This document shows, piece after piece, positions 14,430-18,362 of a stretch of 18,362 nucleotides of DNA. The stretch spans positions 1 to 18,362 of the forward strand of contig DAOWCY010000144.1 of assembly GCA_030639305.1 (NCBI GenBank), given 5' to 3'. The position numbers and the translations under genes are program-made. Below the pieces are notes generated by a model, which had not been told where the DNA came from, did not search any database, and saw only the letters and a list, made by a program, of their open reading frames with translations. Positions within the stretch are counted from its first letter, which is position 1, and each line of letters begins with the position of its first letter. The DNA is from JAGLQA01 sp023135565 (GTDB lineage: Bacteria > Acidobacteriota > Aminicenantia > UBA2199).

Positions 14430-15076
14430 AATCGCTCTCCGCTGCCGGAAATTAGTTGTTTGGTTAGGTTGACGGCGCCGTTGGCATTATCGCTGAATCC
14501 GTCAGCCCCGATTTTTTCCGCATAATCCGGCGTTACCGGGGCGCCGCCGATGATGACTTTTACCTGCTCCCTAAGACCTTCCCGGTCTAAAATGTCGATA
14601 ACTTCTTTCATGTTTATCATGGTGGTGGTGAGCAGCGCGGAGATGGCAATCAGGTCAACTTCGTGCTCTTTTACCGCGGCGGCGAATTGCTCCGGCGCCA
14701 CATTCATCCCTAAGTTAAAGACCTGGAAACCATTGCCTTCCAGCATGGCTGCCACCAGGTTTTTGCCGATGTCGTGGAGGTCGCCTTTTATCGTGCCGAT
14801 AGCCACGCTGCCTACGGGTTCCACCCCGGCAGTTACCAGTGCAGGCTGCAAAATTCCCATGGCGGTTTTCATGGCTTCCGCCGAAATCAGCATGTCGGGG
14901 ATGTAATATTCATTCCTGCCGAACCGGGCGCCTACTTCCGCCATGGCAGGCACCAGGGATTCGTTGAGAATCGTGCCGGGGGCGCTGCCGCCGCTTAAAG
15001 CCCGCCGGGTAAGCGTCCCGGCCGCTTCGATCCTGCCTGCTACTACTGCATCGTACAATTTCGATAAATCCGCCAT
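14426..15076 (-). CDS. Corrinoid (cobalamin-binding) methyl-carrier protein
   Basis: The 216-residue protein has the two-part layout of methyltransferase corrinoid proteins. A helical cap comes first (about 1-85, with VPAMAEVGARF and YYIPDMLISAEAM), followed by a Rossmann-like B12-binding domain. The cobalt-ligand motif is GDLHDIGKNL (98-107) with H101 as the lower axial ligand. SALLTTTM and IIGGAPVT are the usual nucleotide-tail contacts. It carries a methyl group on cobalt between two methyltransferases. It starts after a strong AGGAGG four bases before the ATG, lies 34 bp behind the sensor kinase gene and overlaps the methyltransferase gene, so these three are almost certainly one transcription unit. 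No gene for a reductive activator or a second methyltransferase is in the window. Confidence 0.94.
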   Translation of the reverse strand: MADLSKLYDAVVAGRIEAAGTLTRRALSGGSAPGTILNESLVPAMAEVGARFGRNEYYIPDMLISAEAMKTAMGILQPALVTAGVEPVGSVAIGTIKGDLHDIGKNLVAAMLEGNGFQVFNLGMNVAPEQFAAAVKEHEVDLIAISALLTTTMINMKEVIDILDREGLREQVKVIIGGAPVTPDYAEKIGADGFSDNANGAVNLTKQLISGSGERL

Positions 15077-15110
15077 TTAGCCTCCTGTTCCGCCCCGATT
15101 TTTTTTTGCT

Positions 15111-17462
15111 TTAAACCCGGGTCCACTTGATCATCTTTTTCCTGAATTCAGCGATTTCGATGGGCTTGCTAATATAATCGTCCATGCCCATTTCGAGATA
15201 TTTCTCTTTATCCCCTTTAAGCGCATTGGCTGTTAACGCAATAATCCGCGGCCTGTCACGGTTTTCATACTTTTCTAAAATTTTCGCGGCGGCTTCCACA
15301 CCATCCATGCCGGGCATCTGGATGTCCATCAAAATTAAAGGATAAGACTTCTTTTCTAAGGCTTCGAGAACTTCGAAGCCATTCTTCGCCAGGTGCGCAT
15401 TGTAACCCATCTTCTTTAAAAGCCGGAGAATTAATCTCTGGTTAACGGTGTTATCCTCCGCTACCAGGATGTCCAGGAAAGCAGCAGGGAAGTCTTCTGC
15501 CGCCTTTACTAATTCCGGCTTCTCTTTTTTTAACCCGTTTTCCCGGTCTATTTGAGCGGCATCGCTAACTATAGGGGCTTTGATGGTAAAAAAGAAGATG
15601 GAACCGGAACCGGGTGTGCTTTCTACCCAAATTTTACCGCCCATAAGTTCCACCAACTGTTTGCTGATAGCCAGCCCCAGGCCTGTGCCTTCATACTGCC
15701 GGGTGGTAGAAGAATCCAACTGCGCAAAAGCCTGGAACAGGTCCGCCATTCTTTCCGCCGCTATACCGATGCCTTCATCTTTGACGGAAAATTGCAGTTC
15801 GGCAGTGTTTTCCTGCACCGAATTACAGCCCAACGAGACTAAAACTTCGCCTTTCTCCGAAAATTTTACGGCATTATTGACTAAATTGATCAAGACCTGC
15901 TTCAAACGGGTAAAATCGCTCTGGATATAACCGGGAACCGCGGCATCGAAAAAACTGCGCAGGGAGATTTTTTTCTCCGTCGCTTTTTCTTTAAGGGCCT
16001 GGAGCACCTCTTTTACGCAGGCTTTTAACTCGAAAGCCTCCGCTTCGATCTCCATTTTTCCCGATTCGATCTTAGCGAAATCGAGGATATTATTAATGAT
16101 GCGCAGCAGGCTGGCGCCGCTGGCATGAATCGTTTCTACGTATTCCAACTGTTCCGCGTCCAATTTCGTATTGGTCAGCAGACCGGCCATACCGATCACG
16201 CCGTTCATGGGCGTACGGATTTCATGACTCATTTTGGCCAGGAATTCCGATTTTGCCCGGGCTGCGCTCAGGGCCTCTTCATTGGCTGCCCTGAGTTTCT
16301 CTTCGGTGCGGCGGCGAACTTCTACTTCTTTTTTCAGTTTTTTATTGAAAGACAAAAGGAAAGAAATTACTGAAATAGCCGCGATAGCGATAAGGGCAAT
16401 CAAACCGATGCCCCTCATAATCCAGGTGCGGTCCCTGCGTTCTTCAGGATCGTATATGAATCCTTTTAAGGAGTAGCCCGGTTTTGCCAATTTTTGTTGT
16501 ACAAGCGTGTCGGCAATATGCTCCCAGCGGCCGGGATTCATGCGGCCCAATTCGACCAGTTCAGGAAGGATCAAATTGTGCATGGCTTCGGCTTCATAAC
16601 AGAGATGCTCTTTAGAGTGCGACGACCCGTACTCAGCCGCGGTTAAATCGATTATCTCCCGGGTGTGGTCCATGGCATAGCCCCAACCTCGCAAACTGGC
16701 GGCCCGGAAAGCTTCAACCCGTTCGGGATGTTCTGCCAATTCTTTTTCGTCGGTAAACAGGCAGTCGCCATAAAAATCGATGCCGGAATTCGAAGGTTTT
16801 ATGTAGTTGATATCGATTCCATTGGCCATATAAAAGAAAGGTTGATCGGTTATATAACCGGCGATGGCATCATTCTTCTCATCTAAATAATCTTCCGGAG
16901 AAAACACTCCCTCAACTACATCGATCAGGTTTATATCGATACCTTCACTGCGAAAGGCAGCCCAGATTTCAGCGCTGCGGAACTTAAGCGGCATCATAAC
17001 TCGCTTTCCTCTTAAGTCCCAGGCGTTATTGATTCCTTTCTCCTTACGGGAGATCAAGATGACGGGCGAGTGCTGGAAAATAGCGGCCAGAACCACTACC
17101 GGTTTGCCCTGCAGCCGCTGCATCAAGAGCATCGAATTGGAAACCCCGTAGCTGCCGGGTGAATTTTCCAATACCTTTTCGAAAGCAAATTTTTTCGGAA
17201 TGCGTTCGATGATATTCACTTTTAGTCCTGCTTCCCGGTAGTAACCTTTTTTGACGGCGGCATAGTACCCGGCAAACTGGAATTGGTGGTGCCAGCGCAG
17301 GTAGAGATTTACTTCTTCCAGGTCTTGTTGTTCTTCGCCCCGGGCTTGAAGGTTCGCAATTAAAAAAGTAAGAAAAAGCAGCAGTATAAGTCCCTGTTTT
17401 AGGAGGCCGGGCATTTTGTTTTTTTTGTCTTTCGTATGCGGCATAATTTTCGCGGTGGGCAT
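15111..17462 (-). CDS. Hybrid sensor histidine kinase with periplasmic NMT1/THI5-like ligand-binding domain
   Basis: The 783-residue protein begins with a signal-anchor helix (about 21-40). A periplasmic substrate-binding domain of the NMT1/THI5 type follows (about 48-335; LRWHHQFQFAGYYAAVKKGYY at 55-75 is the hallmark), then a second membrane helix (349-371), a coiled linker and the kinase. The phosphorylated histidine is H413 in KMSHEIRTPMNG, and the ATP-binding lid boxes (NNAVKFS, DEGIGI, GTGLGLAI) are intact. A C-terminal receiver domain has its phosphoacceptor at D713 (LMDIQMPGMDG) and K766. A hybrid kinase normally passes phosphate through a histidine phosphotransfer protein, which is not seen here. 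Being the first gene before corrinoid, methyltransferase and symporter genes, it probably senses their substrate. The start codon follows a promoter by nine bases and lacks a Shine-Dalgarno site. Confidence 0.92.
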   Translation of the reverse strand: MPTAKIMPHTKDKKNKMPGLLKQGLILLLFLTFLIANLQARGEEQQDLEEVNLYLRWHHQFQFAGYYAAVKKGYYREAGLKVNIIERIPKKFAFEKVLENSPGSYGVSNSMLLMQRLQGKPVVVLAAIFQHSPVILISRKEKGINNAWDLRGKRVMMPLKFRSAEIWAAFRSEGIDINLIDVVEGVFSPEDYLDEKNDAIAGYITDQPFFYMANGIDINYIKPSNSGIDFYGDCLFTDEKELAEHPERVEAFRAASLRGWGYAMDHTREIIDLTAAEYGSSHSKEHLCYEAEAMHNLILPELVELGRMNPGRWEHIADTLVQQKLAKPGYSLKGFIYDPEERRDRTWIMRGIGLIALIAIAAISVISFLLSFNKKLKKEVEVRRRTEEKLRAANEEALSAARAKSEFLAKMSHEIRTPMNGVIGMAGLLTNTKLDAEQLEYVETIHASGASLLRIINNILDFAKIESGKMEIEAEAFELKACVKEVLQALKEKATEKKISLRSFFDAAVPGYIQSDFTRLKQVLINLVNNAVKFSEKGEVLVSLGCNSVQENTAELQFSVKDEGIGIAAERMADLFQAFAQLDSSTTRQYEGTGLGLAISKQLVELMGGKIWVESTPGSGSIFFFTIKAPIVSDAAQIDRENGLKKEKPELVKAAEDFPAAFLDILVAEDNTVNQRLILRLLKKMGYNAHLAKNGFEVLEALEKKSYPLILMDIQMPGMDGVEAAAKILEKYENRDRPRIIALTANALKGDKEKYLEMGMDDYISKPIEIAEFRKKMIKWTRV

Positions 17463-17471
17463 TAATACGTA

Positions 17472-17500
17472 ATTGTACCGGAATTTTCAGTATAATTCAA
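17472..17500 (-). promoter_or_regulatory. Promoter of the sensor kinase-methyltransferase operon
   Basis: On the minus strand TTGAAT (17500-17495), a 17-bp spacer and TACAAT (17477-17472). The ATG at 17462 is nine bases further on, giving a leader of about two bases or none. Confidence 0.65.
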
Positions 17501-17592
17501 GCCCACGGCGCGGCGGCCCACAACCACGGGGGCGGCATTTTCTTTAAACACGAAATCGGAATTTGTTTCGAGTTTCGGGTATCCTGCTTCTT

Positions 17593-17646
17593 GCCGCGCA
17601 GCGGCTTAACGGCACCCCACGTGCGTGGGATCGCCGAAGGCAAAAA
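17593..17646. repeat. Composite palindromic repeat, fragment D
   Basis: The fragment contains GCCGC-GCA-GCGGC (17593-17605), CCCAC-GTGC-GTGGG (17616-17629) and the tail ATCGCCGAAGGCAAAAAG, which also ends copy A. It sits upstream of the sensor kinase promoter. Confidence 0.7.
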
Positions 17647-17816
17647 GAAAACGTCTCTTGCTTATCTCCTTATTTTATGATTTCCTAACAATTCCCCTTT
17701 TTCCCGGAGATGCTGAATGGACGGAGCGATGTCGATGTTCCGAACACCGACTTGATGCTCAGAAGATCGACAGCGGTGTTCAGAAGACCGATTTCGATTC
17801 CGCTAAACGGAAACTT
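17647..17816. other. Gene-free stretch with one inverted repeat
   Basis: No convincing gene lies between the sensor kinase start and the short ORF at 17839 (about 375 bases). GAACACCG (17742-17749) pairs with CGGTGTTC (17774-17781) around a 24-base loop, and similar CAGAAGA-C/T-CGA words recur nearby. Reading frames here are short and unlike any family I know; it may be the worn remains of a gene. Confidence 0.4.
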
Positions 17817-17905
17817 CCTCAAAACCCGCATTGCCACGTCATTTTCGGGAAAAGTGGCGAAGTGTGGCAAAGCGTGGCAAGCCTGTGGCAGAGCGGGTTT
17901 TGAGG
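17817..17905. repeat. 89-bp inverted-repeat element with internal GTGGC repeats
   Basis: A 13-base arm (17817-17829, CCTCAAAACCCGC) pairs perfectly with 17893-17905. After a three-base internal loop, GCCAC (17833-17837) pairs with GTGGC (17885-17889). The loop holds four GTGGC words spaced about ten bases apart. It encodes the C-terminal part of the short ORF at 17839-18048, so it may be an insertion into that gene. Confidence 0.78.
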
Positions 17906-18048
17906 GACAATGCTTTTTTTGCCATCTCTTTCTTTCCCTCTTTTAGGCCTTTGAGTTCACTCATTTTCATGGCTTCTTTGCGAATCTTTTCTTTCTCTTT
18001 ACGGAGCCTTTCCTCTTCAACAAACGGCGGCACCCATTTCTTACTCAA
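17839..18048 (-). CDS. Short Lys/Glu-rich protein, possibly a truncated gene
   Basis: TTG 18048 is six bases after AAGGAG (18060-18055) and opens a 69-residue frame; an ATG at 18063 in the same frame lacks a ribosome site. The product is a charged helix (VEEERLRKEKEKIRKEAMK, then KEGKKEMAKKALSL). The KEGKKEMAKKALSL part resembles the C-terminal tail of Rpn-type PD-(D/E)XK proteins, but no nuclease domain is present. The last 19-20 residues are encoded by the 89-bp inverted repeat, which suggests the original C-terminus was replaced. A good promoter (18131-18159) lies upstream, with a repeat fragment between promoter and gene. The function is unknown. Confidence 0.45.
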   Translation of the reverse strand: MSKKWVPPFVEEERLRKEKEKIRKEAMKMSELKGLKEGKKEMAKKALSLKTRSATGLPRFATLRHFSRK

Positions 18049-18070
18049 TGCTAACTCCTTCATTAGCCCT

Positions 18071-18107
18071 GCTGCGAAGCAGCTTATTGGCTGGGGACGG
18101 CGTCCCC
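18071..18107. repeat. Palindromic repeat fragment E in a transcript leader
   Basis: Two hairpins, GCTGC-GAA-GCAGC (18071-18083) and GGGGACG-G-CGTCCCC (18093-18107), lie between the promoter at 18131-18159 and the short ORF. The second has the same layout as the hairpin embedded in the GT-C/TPR gene. Confidence 0.7.
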
Positions 18108-18130
18108 CTCTGTGCTGTCCTCTTGAACGC

Positions 18131-18159
18131 ATTATATCAGCTTAGAATTTTTTTGTCTA
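18131..18159 (-). promoter_or_regulatory. Strong minus-strand promoter
   Basis: TAGACA (18159-18154), a 17-bp spacer and TATAAT (18136-18131), with an extended -10 TG (TGATATAAT). It should drive the short ORF at 18048-17839 with a leader of about 75 bases. Confidence 0.72.
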
Positions 18160-18218
18160 CCAAAATATCGAAAGTATTGGAGACAAAAACATATATAATA
18201 TCGAACATTGAATGTCGA
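18150..18218. promoter_or_regulatory. Inverted repeats overlapping the -35, possible operator
   Basis: TTTTTGTCT-a-CCAA (18150-18163) pairs with TTGG-AGACAAAAA (18177-18189) apart from one unpaired A; the left arm contains the -35 of the promoter. A second near-palindrome, TCGA-a-CATT-G-AATG-TCGA (18201-18218), lies just upstream, and ATATCGAA occurs twice (18165 and 18198 regions). The layout suggests a repressor or activator site; the protein is unknown. Confidence 0.45.
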
Positions 18219-18362
18219 AATAAAAAAGGGAAAGTCAAGAAACTTACTCATCTAACAGCAATTCTCTTTTTATCCATTCCAGAATGCCATCCACCTTCAT
18301 TTCCCCCGTTCCGAAGTGATCTCAGACCATCGCCTCATAAAATCTCCATATATCAGTTTAAA
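18219..18362 (-). other. Window edge, possible 3' end of a minus-strand gene
   Basis: On the minus strand one frame is open from the window edge to TGA at 18299-18297 (21 codons). An ATG overlapping that stop opens an 18-codon frame ending TAA at 18246-18244 (MKVDGILEWIKRELLLDE). Both are too short to identify. They may be the tail of a gene that lies beyond the window, perhaps frameshifted. Confidence 0.25.

Noticed and set aside
17625..17946. Plus-strand frames of 78-92 codons upstream of the sensor kinase
   Set aside because: No ribosome site or family resemblance; they cross the inverted-repeat element and repeat fragment D.
17839..18132. 97-codon version of the short minus-strand ORF starting at ATG 18132
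   Set aside because: That ATG lies inside the TATAAT of the promoter, and the added N-terminus is encoded by repeat sequence; TTG 18048 has a correctly spaced AAGGAG.

Overview
The window reads as chromosomal DNA from a diderm (LPS-bearing), probably anaerobic bacterium from a poorly sampled lineage. A fused LptF-LptG permease indicates an outer membrane with lipopolysaccharide. A corrinoid protein paired with a uroporphyrinogen-decarboxylase-type methyltransferase and a multi-cluster ferredoxin protein suggest anaerobic one-carbon metabolism. No rRNA or other phylogenetic marker is present. A candidate phylum such as Omnitrophota, Elusimicrobiota or Margulisbacteria, or a diderm Firmicute, would fit, but this is a guess.

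Layout, left to right. (1) 1-561: a transposase remnant, a 13-bp-stem hairpin and an extended -10 promoter. (2) 562-1506 (+): a PleD-like response regulator/diguanylate cyclase whose stop codon overlaps that of a convergent gene. (3) 3855-1503 (-): three consecutive related zinc-ribbon proteins of unknown function, two of them membrane-anchored. (4) 3926-5049: a HEPN-MNT nucleotidyltransferase pair bracketed by 79-bp direct repeats, followed by a strong promoter. (5) 5116-6177 (+): an iron-sulfur protein with a possible winged-helix N-terminus. (6) 6328-8604 (+): a GT-C/TPR membrane protein carrying an in-frame repeat insert, convergent with and overlapping (7) 10882-8594 (-), the LptF-LptG fusion. 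(8) 17462-11250 (-): a likely operon of sensor kinase, corrinoid protein, methyltransferase and sodium/solute symporter. The kinase has a periplasmic NMT1/THI5-like ligand-binding domain, so the cluster looks like a sense, import and demethylate unit for an unidentified methylated substrate. (9) 17463-18362: repeats, a short lysine/glutamate-rich ORF with its own promoter and possible operator, and no recognisable large gene.

A dispersed composite palindromic repeat runs through the intergenic space (about 4806-4970, 10921-11237, 13014-13201, with fragments near 17593 and 18071) and appears to have entered the coding sequence of the GT-C/TPR gene. Several genes without a Shine-Dalgarno sequence have a -10 hexamer 5-9 bases before the start codon, which suggests leaderless transcripts. 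Those with distant promoters have good Shine-Dalgarno sites. All functions are inferred from motif recognition by eye; no database search was run.
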